Shown piece after piece: positions 51,194 to 59,677 of a stretch of 64,000 nt of DNA. The stretch is from Polaribacter sp. (GTDB lineage: Bacteria; Bacteroidota; Bacteroidia; Flavobacteriales; Flavobacteriaceae): positions 198,037 through 262,036 of the forward strand of contig NZ_JAHEHX010000001.1 of NCBI RefSeq assembly GCF_024639685.1, written 5' to 3'. The position numbers and the translations under genes were made by a program. The notes beneath the pieces are model-generated. The model ran no database searches, was not told the DNA's origin, and was given only the letters and a program-made list of their open reading frames with translations. Numbering within the stretch: position 1 is the stretch's first letter; every line of letters begins with the position of its first letter.

Positions 51194-52135
51194 TTAATCT
51201 TTTTTAATCGTTTTTGTAAAACCAAAACAAACTTTTGTTTTTTTTTCTATACTGTTTGTGTGCTCTATAAATAGTTTCTGTGTATTGTGTTTTACTTCTA
51301 AAAGCCAAGAATTTCCTTTAAACTCGTTGTTTAAAACCGTTGCTTTTAGTTTAGATTTTTCAACAATTTTTATTTGATGAGGATATAATAATTGTTTCTT
51401 ATGATCAATAATCAGTTCGTTTACATCATCAAATAAAGAGGCCACATATTTTTCTTTTGGGTTTGCGTAAGCATCTTCAGGTTTTTCGTTTAAGAGTATT
51501 TTATTGTCTTTAATGACCAGTAAATAATCAGCAAAAGAAAGTGCATCATTTTTGTCATGAGTAGCCACTACACAAGCTATATTTTTTTCTTTTAAATATT
51601 GAAATAGGTTTCTACGAAGTGTATTTTTCTTAAAGTTATCTATTTGGCTAAATGGTTCATCTAATAATAAAAGCTTAGGTTCTTTAGCTAAAGCTCTTGC
51701 AATGGCCACTCTTTGTTTTTGCCCACCACTTAAGTTTTTAACTTTTGTATTTTTGAACGCTTGCATTTCTATAACTTCTAAAAGTTCTTGAGTTCTTTGC
51801 TCACTTTCTTTAGGATAAAAACGGGATAGGTATTTTTTTATGTTTTCTGAAACAGAAATATAAGGCATCAAATCAAAATCCTGAGCCACGTATTTAAAAG
51901 TGTCAAATCCAGGTACTAGATTAAATTTGGGACCAAGAACTTGCTCATTTTTCCAATAAATAGACCCTTTATTTATATCTAATAAACCATAAATAGCTTT
52001 TAAAAGTGTCGATTTTCCGCATCCACTTTCACCCATTACACAAAGATGTTCTCCTTTATTTAAGGTAAAGTTAAAATCATCTAAAACAATTTTTGATTTA
52101 GAATAGCGAAAAGAAATATGGTTTACACTAAGCAT
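51194..52135 (-). CDS. ABC transporter ATP-binding protein
   Basis: The product is about 313 residues started at MLSVNHISFRYSK (52135); the longer frame adds nine residues. It has Walker A GESGCGKST near residue 36, signature LSGGQKQRVAIARAL near 134, Walker B KLLLLDEPFS near 156 and the switch CVVATHDK near 188. A C-terminal beta extension (LKATVLNNEFKGNSWLLEVK) resembles the TOBE regulatory domain of MalK/PotA/CysA-type importers. No permease gene is adjacent. It follows the gene at 52141 by five bases. Confidence 0.88.
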   Translation of the reverse strand: MLSVNHISFRYSKSKIVLDDFNFTLNKGEHLCVMGESGCGKSTLLKAIYGLLDINKGSIYWKNEQVLGPKFNLVPGFDTFKYVAQDFDLMPYISVSENIKKYLSRFYPKESEQRTQELLEVIEMQAFKNTKVKNLSGGQKQRVAIARALAKEPKLLLLDEPFSQIDNFKKNTLRRNLFQYLKEKNIACVVATHDKNDALSFADYLLVIKDNKILLNEKPEDAYANPKEKYVASLFDDVNELIIDHKKQLLYPHQIKIVEKSKLKATVLNNEFKGNSWLLEVKHNTQKLFIEHTNSIEKKTKVCFGFTKTIKKD

Positions 52136-52140
52136 AAAAA

Positions 52141-52623
52141 TTATAAAAATCGGTTGTACCAACTGTCTTCAATCGGCATTTCCCAGAAGTTTTTGAAATC
52201 ATGATTGTTATTTACAAGGTTATCAAAAATGATAGATTTACCTGTTAGCGCTTTGTTTTTAAGAAGTTTTTTAAAGTCTTTTAGTTCCTTGTATTGTACA
52301 AATTCACCTTGCTTGAAACATACATTCATTTTATCTAAAAGTTGTACTTTATAGGTTTCTTGTAGTCCTAAAATAAAAGATACAGATGCATCTACAATAG
52401 CGTTTGAAATAGCATTTTCTGAATATTCAACAACGAATACTATAAACCTATTGTATAAAAACTGGTAAGATGCTTTAAAGTTTTCATCATCTTTTTGCCA
52501 ATTTCCCACAAACGATTTTATACAACTTTCAAGTTCTTCAATTTCTGTGTTGTAAAACTTTCTGCTAGAAGGATAAATCCAAACTTTAGCATCATCAGAA
52601 ATTTCACTGTAATCAACAAACAT
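52141..52623 (-). CDS. Conserved hypothetical protein paired with the ABC ATPase
   Basis: The product is about 160 residues from MFVDYSEISDDAKVWIYPSS (52623); the longer frame would begin inside the -7 region. No nucleotide-binding motif is present, although similar flavobacterial proteins are sometimes labelled ABC transporter ATPase. The conserved opening VWIYPSSRKFYNTEIEE and a central FLYNRFIVFVVEYSE form a mixed alpha/beta fold. Its position directly before the ABC ATPase gene, with five bases between, suggests an associated role; a biochemical function is not known to me. Confidence 0.6.
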   Translation of the reverse strand: MFVDYSEISDDAKVWIYPSSRKFYNTEIEELESCIKSFVGNWQKDDENFKASYQFLYNRFIVFVVEYSENAISNAIVDASVSFILGLQETYKVQLLDKMNVCFKQGEFVQYKELKDFKKLLKNKALTGKSIIFDNLVNNNHDFKNFWEMPIEDSWYNRFL

Positions 52624-52637
52624 GGTTCTTTTTTGTG

Positions 52638-52645
52638 CAAATATA
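52638..52645 (-). promoter_or_regulatory. Perfect -7 box for the ABC unit
   Basis: TATATTTG on the minus strand is exact and lies 14 bases before the ATG at 52623. A TTTG lies 15 bases upstream of it within the terminator stem of the gene behind. Confidence 0.6.
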
Positions 52646-52652
52646 AGCAAAG

Positions 52653-52690
52653 AAAAACCGCAAACTTATTAATTTCAGTTTGCGGTTTTT
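52653..52690 (-). terminator. Terminator of the thioredoxin-like gene
   Basis: AAAAACCGCAAACT (52653-52666) and AGTTTGCGGTTTTT (52677-52690) are exact 14-bp complements with a 10-base loop. On the minus strand it follows the gene at 52721-53320 and directly precedes the promoter of the next unit. Confidence 0.85.
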
Positions 52691-52720
52691 TAAAGTTTTT
52701 TGATAAGAACTACAGCTCTT

Positions 52721-53320
52721 TTAAGAATGATTTTGAATCATTTCTACAAAATCGTTCTGAGTACTCTGTCCTTTGTCTTTATTATACCAAACTTGTAAAT
52801 CTTGTTTAAAAGCCGCATCTAAAGCACCATTTTTTGCTTTATAATCTGCAACCATTTTAGTAGCTACTTTTGGTCTTGGACCCCAAGTGTTCTTCACATT
52901 TAGGTTTTTGTCTAAGATGATTAATTTAGGAATAGACTTACCAGCATTGGTTAGAAATAAGTCCATTAAAGCTAAATTTTCATCACGCAAAACCAATTTT
53001 AACTCAATATTCGAGTTTAAACTAGCCATTTTATTTATTACAGGTAAATTTTGGGCAGCATCTCCACACCAACCTTCTGTAAGTACAAGCCAGGTTTGTG
53101 GTTCAGTAACTTTAGCAATTTCTAATTGCGTAGTTTCATTTATTTTAATGGTTTTGTCTAAACGCTTCATTCTCCTATCGTTTAATAGACTATAGTTTGT
53201 TAAATCTTCAGATTGATTAGGGCCAGTAGATTTGCCTTCAGCTAAAAGGTGTTTTACCACATTTTTATATTCTAAATAGGTGTAGGTGTTTTTTAAACTT
53301 TCTTGTATGATGTCTTTCAT
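52721..53320 (-). CDS. Thioredoxin-family protein with single-Cys motif
   Basis: The product is 199 residues from MKDIIQESLKNTYTYLEY (53320). It has no signal peptide. The centre has WLVLTEGWCGDAAQNLPVIN near residue 80, a thioredoxin-like helix start with the motif Trp-Cys-Gly-Asp instead of CxxC, then KLVLRDENLALMDLFLTNAG and the cis-Pro strand SIPKLIILD near 130. This matches the thioredoxin family branch (Thioredoxin_9-like) with one active-site Cys, which cannot form the usual disulfide alone. The role is unknown; oxidative or metal handling is only a guess. It is followed by a strong terminator. Confidence 0.78.
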   Translation of the reverse strand: MKDIIQESLKNTYTYLEYKNVVKHLLAEGKSTGPNQSEDLTNYSLLNDRRMKRLDKTIKINETTQLEIAKVTEPQTWLVLTEGWCGDAAQNLPVINKMASLNSNIELKLVLRDENLALMDLFLTNAGKSIPKLIILDKNLNVKNTWGPRPKVATKMVADYKAKNGALDAAFKQDLQVWYNKDKGQSTQNDFVEMIQNHS

Positions 53321-53377
53321 TTCGATGTGTACTAAATTCAGTTTTTTAGACGAAAACTTTTGCAATACTTACAAAAA

Positions 53378-54325
53378 CTATTCTTGCTCTTTTAAGCTAT
53401 TAAGAATGTCTTCTGTCATCGATTTTAAATTGAAATTATGTGTCCATTTCCAATCTTTTCTTGCTTCAGAATCATCTATAGATGAAGGCCAACTGTCTGC
53501 AATGGCTTGTCTAAAATCTGGATTGTAAGAAATTTCAAATTCAGGAATATGCTTTTTAATTTCCTCGGCAATTTCTTTAGGAGTAAAGTCTGTAGCAGAT
53601 AAGTTATAGGCTGTTCTAATTTTTACCTCTTCTGGTTTTGCCTGCATTAACTGTATGGTTGCATCTACAGCATCATTCATATACATCATTGGTAAACGTG
53701 TATTTTCAGACAAGAAGCACTCAAATTTTTTCTTTTCTAATGCTTTAAAGTAGATGTCTACAGCGTAATCTGTTGTTCCTCCTCCAGGTTTAGTTTTCCA
53801 AGAAATAATACCAGGATAACGTAAACTCCTTACATCTACCCCAAATTTTTCGTGATAATAATTACACCAAAACTCGCCAGAAACCTTACTAATTCCATAA
53901 ACAGTAGAAGGCTGCATAACAGTTTGCTGAGGGGTGTTTTCTTTTGGTGTTAAAGGCCCAAAGACAGCAATTGAACTTGGCCAATAGACTTGTTTAATAT
54001 GTTTTTCTTTGGCTAAATCTAAAACAGCTAAGAGCGAATTCATGTTTAAATTCCATGCTTTCTGGGGGATTTTTTCTGCAGTTGCAGAGAGCATCGCAGC
54101 TAATAGATATACTTGAGTAACTTTATATTTAGATACGGTTTCTAAAATAGCTTGTTTATCTGTAGCATCTATAATCTCAAAAGGTCCAGAGGCTACAAAT
54201 TCATCACTACCTTTTCTTATATCTGAAGCAATAACATTTGTATTGCCATAAATTTTACGCAATTTTTGCGTTAATTCATTGCCAATTTGGCCACTTGCCC
54301 CTAAAACTAGAATTACTGTTTGCAT
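53378..54325 (-). CDS. L-threonine 3-dehydrogenase, SDR/epimerase type
   Basis: The 315-residue protein starts at MQTVILVLGASGQIGNELTQ. It is an extended SDR with the NAD loop GASGQIG near residue 9, VIASDIRKG near 34, and the catalytic Tyr-x3-Lys in TVYGISKVSGEF near 145. The sequence layout fits the UDP-galactose-4-epimerase-like threonine dehydrogenases of Bacteroidota. These oxidise L-threonine to 2-amino-3-ketobutyrate in threonine degradation. An alternative is a generic NAD-dependent epimerase. The gene has a perfect -7 box and lies just upstream of the thioredoxin-like gene. Confidence 0.87.
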   Translation of the reverse strand: MQTVILVLGASGQIGNELTQKLRKIYGNTNVIASDIRKGSDEFVASGPFEIIDATDKQAILETVSKYKVTQVYLLAAMLSATAEKIPQKAWNLNMNSLLAVLDLAKEKHIKQVYWPSSIAVFGPLTPKENTPQQTVMQPSTVYGISKVSGEFWCNYYHEKFGVDVRSLRYPGIISWKTKPGGGTTDYAVDIYFKALEKKKFECFLSENTRLPMMYMNDAVDATIQLMQAKPEEVKIRTAYNLSATDFTPKEIAEEIKKHIPEFEISYNPDFRQAIADSWPSSIDDSEARKDWKWTHNFNLKSMTEDILNSLKEQE

Positions 54326-54352
54326 TCTTTTTAATTGTAAAATTAACAAGAA

Positions 54353-54360
54353 CAAAGATA
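54353..54360 (-). promoter_or_regulatory. Perfect -7 box for the threonine dehydrogenase gene
   Basis: TATCTTTG on the minus strand matches TAnnTTTG exactly, 27 bases before the ATG at 54325. Confidence 0.65.
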
Positions 54361-54495
54361 CTTAATTTTGGTATTCGTAAATAGAATATATTAAATCATT
54401 ATTTGGTTAACAATTCAATAATTATTTTCAGTTAATTTAATAATTTACATATCTTAATAGGTATTTAAATTTGTTTATTTTTACATCTCTAATCA

Positions 54496-55107
54496 ATGCT
54501 TTTGAAAAAAATAATTTACATTTTGATTTTAGTTGCCATTTTTTCTTGCAATACGAGGCAGAAAGAAACATTGTTGCTAAAGGAAGAGCAACCTTCAATG
54601 AGTGTGGTTCGTAAATACCCATCAGCAAAAGAAATACGTCCCGTTTATAAAGAAGAAACTGAAAATTGGACGCAGTTAAAAGCGGTTGCTGATTTTTTAG
54701 ATCGATTTAAAAATGTTTCCGCAAATGAAATTTTGAGTAACGTTATTGAGTTAGAGGCTTTAATAGCCGCACTAAAAAAACAAGAAAGTCCTGATTTATT
54801 TAATACCGCATCTTTTAAAGCAAGAGTAAATATACTACACAACGAATCATTACGACTTTTAGATATGAGGATTATTCCTGCTATTACTGTAGACGAAGTA
54901 GATGCCCAAACTAAAAAGATAATTGTTGCTTTTTCTTCCGTAAATGAAAAAATTAACACCACCTTATCTAAAAAAAGGTTTGAAGACGCAATTACTATAG
55001 ACGCAAAATATATTGGATTAGATTCTTCAAAAATAGATAATGTGTCTAAAAAATCTATTAATAACAGTTTACAGCGTAAACTAGAAGAAAAAACAATCAA
55101 CCAATGA
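54496..55107 (+). CDS. Putative lipoprotein, unknown function
   Basis: The 203-residue product has a lipoprotein leader with lipobox IFSC (LVAIFSCNTRQ). The mature protein is helical and moderately charged, with a central AVADFLDRFKNVSANEILSN and EALIAALKKQ, and shows no family signature that I recognise. It overlaps the next lipoprotein gene by four bases, so both are made together. Both being lipoproteins suggests a shared envelope role, without further detail. Confidence 0.6.
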   Translation: MLLKKIIYILILVAIFSCNTRQKETLLLKEEQPSMSVVRKYPSAKEIRPVYKEETENWTQLKAVADFLDRFKNVSANEILSNVIELEALIAALKKQESPDLFNTASFKARVNILHNESLRLLDMRIIPAITVDEVDAQTKKIIVAFSSVNEKINTTLSKKRFEDAITIDAKYIGLDSSKIDNVSKKSINNSLQRKLEEKTINQ

Positions 55108-55625
55108 AAAAATTAGCACTTTTTGTATTTGCCTTAGTAAGCCTATTTGCTTGTAATACTAATGATAAAAAACAGAGTTCTAAATTAAATTTTACCAAAG
55201 AGATACAAGTTGTAAATTCTTTTATGGATGATTGGCATTTGGCAGCTACTGAAGCGAATTATGAAAATTACTTTTCAAAGTTAGATACCACTTCAATTTT
55301 TATTGGAACAGATGCCGCAGAAAATTGGACTAAACAAGAGTTTCAAGGTTTTAGTAAACCCTATTTTGATAATGGTAAAGCTTGGGATTTTAAACGTTTA
55401 GAGCGAAATATCTATTTTAGTAAAGATGCTTCTATTGCTTGGTTTGAAGAGTTATTAAACACTTGGATGGGTACTTGCAGAGGTTCTGGAGTTTTAGAGA
55501 AAAATGAAAATGGTTGGATTTTAAAACACTATGTCCTTTCAGTTGCTATACCCAATGATGCTGTTCAAGATGTTATTTCAGTTAAAAAGGAGCAAGATGA
55601 TATTTTTCTTCAGAAGTTTAAATAG
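55104..55625 (+). CDS. NTF2/SnoaL-like lipoprotein
   Basis: The 173-residue protein has a lipoprotein leader (MKKLALFVFALVSLFAC). The mature part is NTF2-like: VVNSFMDDWHLAATEANYEN near residue 36, STSIFIGTDAAENWTKQEF-like strands near 62 (TTSIFIGTDAAENWTKQEF), a middle RLERNIYFSKDASIAWFEEL and a late GVLEKNENGWILKHYVLSV. The SnoaL-like/DUF4440 fold binds small ligands or has enzyme activity; the specific role is unknown. It is the second gene of a two-lipoprotein unit. Its stop overlaps the end of recX by eight bases. Confidence 0.7.
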   Translation: MKKLALFVFALVSLFACNTNDKKQSSKLNFTKEIQVVNSFMDDWHLAATEANYENYFSKLDTTSIFIGTDAAENWTKQEFQGFSKPYFDNGKAWDFKRLERNIYFSKDASIAWFEELLNTWMGTCRGSGVLEKNENGWILKHYVLSVAIPNDAVQDVISVKKEQDDIFLQKFK

Positions 55626-56106
55626 GTTCATCTAAAACATCATTTACAGTTTTAAAAATAAGTTCATTTTCAAAACCTTTCCGCATTAAAAAACCAATAA
55701 GCTTTTTCTTTTTTATGTAGTTATTAGTTTCAGAAATAGAAGTGCTTCTTTTTTCTGTAATACTATAAATGGTCTTTAAATACGCTTGCTCATCTATTTC
55801 TTTTAGTGCCGTTTTAATGTTGTAAGCAGAAATATCTCTGAATTTAAGTTCTCTTGTAATTCTTTGTTTTCCCCAACTTTTAATTCTGAATTTACCTCTA
55901 GCAAAGCTTTTTGCAAAACGTTCTTCATTTAGAAAGTTATCTTGCATTAGGCTTAGTAAAATCATTTCTTTAGCTTCAGGAATTAGCTCATAATCTCGCA
56001 TTTTTTGCTTAACTTCTTTGTGACATCTATCTTGATAAACACAATATTGTTCTATCTTGCGTTTAATTTCATTTACTGTAAATGATTTTTTTTTCTTTTC
56101 AAACAT
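55618..56106 (-). CDS. recX: Regulatory protein RecX
   Basis: The product is about 162 residues from MFEKKKKSFTVNEIKRKIEQ. It has the tandem three-helix repeats of RecX: YCVYQDRCHKEVKQKMRDYE near residue 22, then LMQDNFLNEERFAKSFARGK near 53 and KSWGKQRITRELKFRDIS, ending with a third repeat. The RecX family binds the RecA filament and limits it. Its partner recA lies at 28896-29903, some 26 kb away, so they are not coupled. The gene is convergent with the second lipoprotein gene and lies downstream of the efflux operon, behind a terminator. Confidence 0.9.
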   Translation of the reverse strand: MFEKKKKSFTVNEIKRKIEQYCVYQDRCHKEVKQKMRDYELIPEAKEMILLSLMQDNFLNEERFAKSFARGKFRIKSWGKQRITRELKFRDISAYNIKTALKEIDEQAYLKTIYSITEKRSTSISETNNYIKKKKLIGFLMRKGFENELIFKTVNDVLDEPI

Positions 56107-56122
56107 GTGTTTCAAACCTATA

Positions 56123-56159
56123 AAAAAAAGCTGATATTACAATCATATCAGCTTTTTTT
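56123..56159 (-). terminator. Terminator of the efflux operon
   Basis: AAAAAAAGCTGATAT (56123-56137) and ATATCAGCTTTTTTT (56145-56159) are exact 15-bp complements with a seven-base loop. It follows the RND permease stop and separates it from recX. Confidence 0.88.
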
Positions 56160-56180
56160 AATAAAATATTTGCTTATTCT

Positions 56181-59100
56181 TTAAGCCAATTTTGTCTTTG
56201 TTCTGTTCTTGTAAAACCACATTTTAAACCTAGTAATTAAATTAAATAAAATAGGCACTACAATTAAAGTTAAGAATGTAGCTACAAAAAGTCCGTAAAT
56301 TACTGTCCAGGCTAATGGCCCCCAGAAAATAACGTTATCACCTCCCATATAGATTTTTGGATCAAATTCGCTAAATAGTGAGAAGAAATCTATATTTAGA
56401 CCAATGGCTAAAGGAATTAAACCTAAAATAGTAGTAATTGCGGTTAATAACACAGGTCTTAAACGAGCTTTACCAGCTTTAATTACTGCTTCTAATAACT
56501 CCTTTTTAGGCAAATAAGCATTTTCTTCTAAGTTTAGCTTTTCTTTCTTTCTATCAATTAAAAGTTGTGTATAATCTAATAGTACTACTCCATTATTTAC
56601 AACAATTCCTGCCAAAGAAATAATACCCATCATGGTCATCATAATAACAAAAGAAGAGCCTGTTAAAACAATACCTCCAAAAACTCCAATAAAGCTTAAG
56701 AAAATTGCAATCATAATGATTCCTGGTTTAGAAACAGAGTTGAATTGGAAAATCAAAATAAAGAAAATTAACGCTAATCCTTTAAAGAATGCACCACCTA
56801 AAAAGGCTTGTTGCTTATTTTGCTCCTCAATTTGACCGGTATAATCTATATTGATATTCTCAGGTTTCCCTTCGAAGTTTTTCATTTCCTCTTTAATCTG
56901 ATTTACAACTGCAGCAGCATCTACATAACCAGGTGCAAGCTGAGAGTAAACAGTTACAACACGTTTTGTATCTCTATGCTTAATAGCACTAAAACCTGAA
57001 CTATTGCTTTGTGAAGCTACAGCAGAAACAGGTATAGCTCTTATTTGGCCAGAAGCCATATCTCTAAACGTAATTTTTTGATTAAATAATGCAGATTTGT
57101 TATATCTGATATCTTCTTTAAAACGTACGTTAATATCATAATCTTCTCCATCTTCTTTATAAATACCTGCTTTAGCACCAAATATTGCATTACGTAACTG
57201 TTGCCCAACTTGCCCTGTAGACACGCCTAATTCACCAGCTTTCTTACGATCAACAATTACTTTCATAGATGGTTTATCTTTATTTACATCTATTTTTAAT
57301 TCGTCTATACCAGGCACATTTCTAGTATTAACATATGCACGCATTTTTTCTGCGGTTGCAATTAGTTCTTCATAATCGTTCCCTTCTAACTCAATGTTAA
57401 TTGGCGCTCCTGTTGGTGGGCCATTTGCATCCTTTTCTACTGAGATTAAAACACCAGGATAAATTCCAGTTAAGGCCTCTTGTACTTTTTGTCGCAATTC
57501 TTCACTATCTAAACCACGCCTGTATTTGTACTGACGCATAGAAGCTGTAATTTTACCTTTATGAGGCATTTCTGCAGAAGAACCACCATCTGTCTGTGGG
57601 TTTCCTGCCCCTTCACCAACTTGAGAAACAGAGCTCTCTACCATAAAGTTGTAGTCATTGTCCATATACATATCTTCATTTAAGACACTATATACTTTTT
57701 CTTCTATTTCTTTTGTTATGGTATTTGTTTCAACAATATCTGTTCCTTGCGGGTATTCTATATACACTACAACCTGGTTCGGTTTATTGTCTGGAAAAAA
57801 CTCAATTTTGGTTCTTTGTGTTCCTACAGACCATCCAAATCCTCCAAAAGCAGCAAATAATAATAAGAAAGTACCAATCGTAATTCCAATTGGTTTCCAT
57901 CCTTTTAAGGCTCCTTTTAATACTTTTTCATAGGTGTTTTCTAGCCATACAAGTGTATTTCTTTGAAAATAATTCGCAGCTTTTCGCAATACAATTCGGT
58001 AGACCCACAACATTATTGCAGTAAACACCATTACAGAACCTAAACCTCTGTAGGCACCTCCAAAAATTAAGATAACAATACCTATACCACCAATAATTGC
58101 GGAAGTTTTTATAATCTTTCTTAAAGGCATTTCTTTGTCTTCAGTTGTCATGAATTGTGATACTAAAACTGAATTAAAGAAAATAGCTACTACTAAAGAT
58201 GAACCAAGAACTACAGATAATGTAATTGGGAAATAGATCATAAACTGCCCAAATAAACCTGGCCATAAACCTAAAGGAACAAAAGCGGCTACTGTGGTTA
58301 CTGTAGATATAATAATTGGATAAGCAATTTCGCCAATCCCTTTCTTAGCGGCTTCAATTCTACTCAACCCTTCCTCGTCCATTAAACGATACACGTTTTC
58401 TACAACAACAATTCCGTTATCTACCAACATTCCAAGTCCCATTATTAATCCAAAAAGAATCATGGTATTTAGGGTATAACCCATAGCTCCTAGAATCATT
58501 AAAGACATAAACATAGACATTGGTATTGCAAAACCAACAAATAGTGCGTTTTTAAAGCCTAAGAAAAACATTAAAACTGTTACAACTAGTATAATTCCAA
58601 AAATAATGTTGTTTACTAAATCATCTACTTGACCAATAGTTTTATCAGAAAGATCGTTAGTTATTGTTACGTTTAAGTTAGCAGGAAAATAATTTGTTTT
58701 TGCTTCTTCTACAAGTCTTTTTACTTCATCAGCAGCAGCTATCATATTTTTTCCAGCACGCTTTTTAACATCTAACATTACTACTTGCTTTCCTTCTTTT
58801 CTAGCATAGGTAGTTCTGTCCTTTTCTCTAAAGGAAACTTTAGCAATATCTTTTAAGTAGATTGCGTTGCCTCTTTCAGATTTTATTACAAAATTTTCTA
58901 ATTCTACAGGACTTTCAATTTCCCCTAAAATTCTGATTGTTCTTCTTTGTCCGCTGGCAATAAGGTTACCTGCAGAAGAAGTAATGTTGCCTCTTTGTAT
59001 TGCAGAAGTAATGTCATCGAAACTCACTTCTACAGCCATCATTTTATAGATGTCTACAGCAATTTCAACTTCTTTGTCTTGTACACCTCTAATGTCTGCT

Positions 59101-59666
59101 TGTTTTACTTCTGATAAATCTTCAATATCATCTTGCAAGTATTCGGCAAATTCTTTTAATTTTTGAAGGGTATAATCTCCAGAAATATTAATGTTTAAAA
59201 ACGGAATTTCTTCTGACATACTCAAGTCAAAAGCATTAGGATCTACCTTTGCACCATTAAATGTGGGCCAATCTTCAGAAGCTTTTTCGGCATCTAATTT
59301 GTCTTTTACACGTTGTTTGGCAACCTCTACATTCATATCATCATCAAACTCTACAATAATCATAGAATAGTCTTCTTGTGAAGTAGAGGTTATTTCTACA
59401 ACCCCACTTAAGCCTTTTAATTGATCCTCTAAAGGGTCTGTGATTAACTTTTCTATATCTTCTGCAGTATTACCAGGATATAAAGTGCTGATGTAAATTT
59501 TAGTTTCCTTAATTTCTGGAAAATCTTCTCTAGGCATACTAAAGTAGGCAGAAATTCCCAGAACAAGAATTAAGAAAATAGCAACGTACATTGTGGTTTT
59601 ATTGTTGATTGCCCACGACGAAAGCTTAAATTCTTTCTCTGTTTTATTTTGTTGATTTTTGTTCAT
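56181..59666 (-). CDS. RND efflux permease (AcrB/hydrophobe exporter type)
   Basis: The 1,161-residue inner-membrane protein has the RND plan: one helix near 25-42, a large periplasmic domain, helices 2-6 near 352-510, a second periplasmic domain, then helices near 1000-1140. Helix 4 reads GLGMLVDNGIVVVENVYR (residues 410-427), so the AcrB proton-relay pair Asp-Asp is Asp416-Asn417 here. It exceeds the usual length of about 1,050 by roughly 100 residues, mainly an extra hydrophobic hairpin near 510-560. Substrates are unknown. It is the last gene of the tetR-tolC-MFP-RND operon, starting 11 bases after the adaptor gene, and ends at a strong terminator. Confidence 0.94.
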   Translation of the reverse strand: MNKNQQNKTEKEFKLSSWAINNKTTMYVAIFLILVLGISAYFSMPREDFPEIKETKIYISTLYPGNTAEDIEKLITDPLEDQLKGLSGVVEITSTSQEDYSMIIVEFDDDMNVEVAKQRVKDKLDAEKASEDWPTFNGAKVDPNAFDLSMSEEIPFLNINISGDYTLQKLKEFAEYLQDDIEDLSEVKQADIRGVQDKEVEIAVDIYKMMAVEVSFDDITSAIQRGNITSSAGNLIASGQRRTIRILGEIESPVELENFVIKSERGNAIYLKDIAKVSFREKDRTTYARKEGKQVVMLDVKKRAGKNMIAAADEVKRLVEEAKTNYFPANLNVTITNDLSDKTIGQVDDLVNNIIFGIILVVTVLMFFLGFKNALFVGFAIPMSMFMSLMILGAMGYTLNTMILFGLIMGLGMLVDNGIVVVENVYRLMDEEGLSRIEAAKKGIGEIAYPIIISTVTTVAAFVPLGLWPGLFGQFMIYFPITLSVVLGSSLVVAIFFNSVLVSQFMTTEDKEMPLRKIIKTSAIIGGIGIVILIFGGAYRGLGSVMVFTAIMLWVYRIVLRKAANYFQRNTLVWLENTYEKVLKGALKGWKPIGITIGTFLLLFAAFGGFGWSVGTQRTKIEFFPDNKPNQVVVYIEYPQGTDIVETNTITKEIEEKVYSVLNEDMYMDNDYNFMVESSVSQVGEGAGNPQTDGGSSAEMPHKGKITASMRQYKYRRGLDSEELRQKVQEALTGIYPGVLISVEKDANGPPTGAPINIELEGNDYEELIATAEKMRAYVNTRNVPGIDELKIDVNKDKPSMKVIVDRKKAGELGVSTGQVGQQLRNAIFGAKAGIYKEDGEDYDINVRFKEDIRYNKSALFNQKITFRDMASGQIRAIPVSAVASQSNSSGFSAIKHRDTKRVVTVYSQLAPGYVDAAAVVNQIKEEMKNFEGKPENINIDYTGQIEEQNKQQAFLGGAFFKGLALIFFILIFQFNSVSKPGIIMIAIFLSFIGVFGGIVLTGSSFVIMMTMMGIISLAGIVVNNGVVLLDYTQLLIDRKKEKLNLEENAYLPKKELLEAVIKAGKARLRPVLLTAITTILGLIPLAIGLNIDFFSLFSEFDPKIYMGGDNVIFWGPLAWTVIYGLFVATFLTLIVVPILFNLITRFKMWFYKNRTKTKLA

Positions 59667-59677
59667 CTTTTGTTCAA

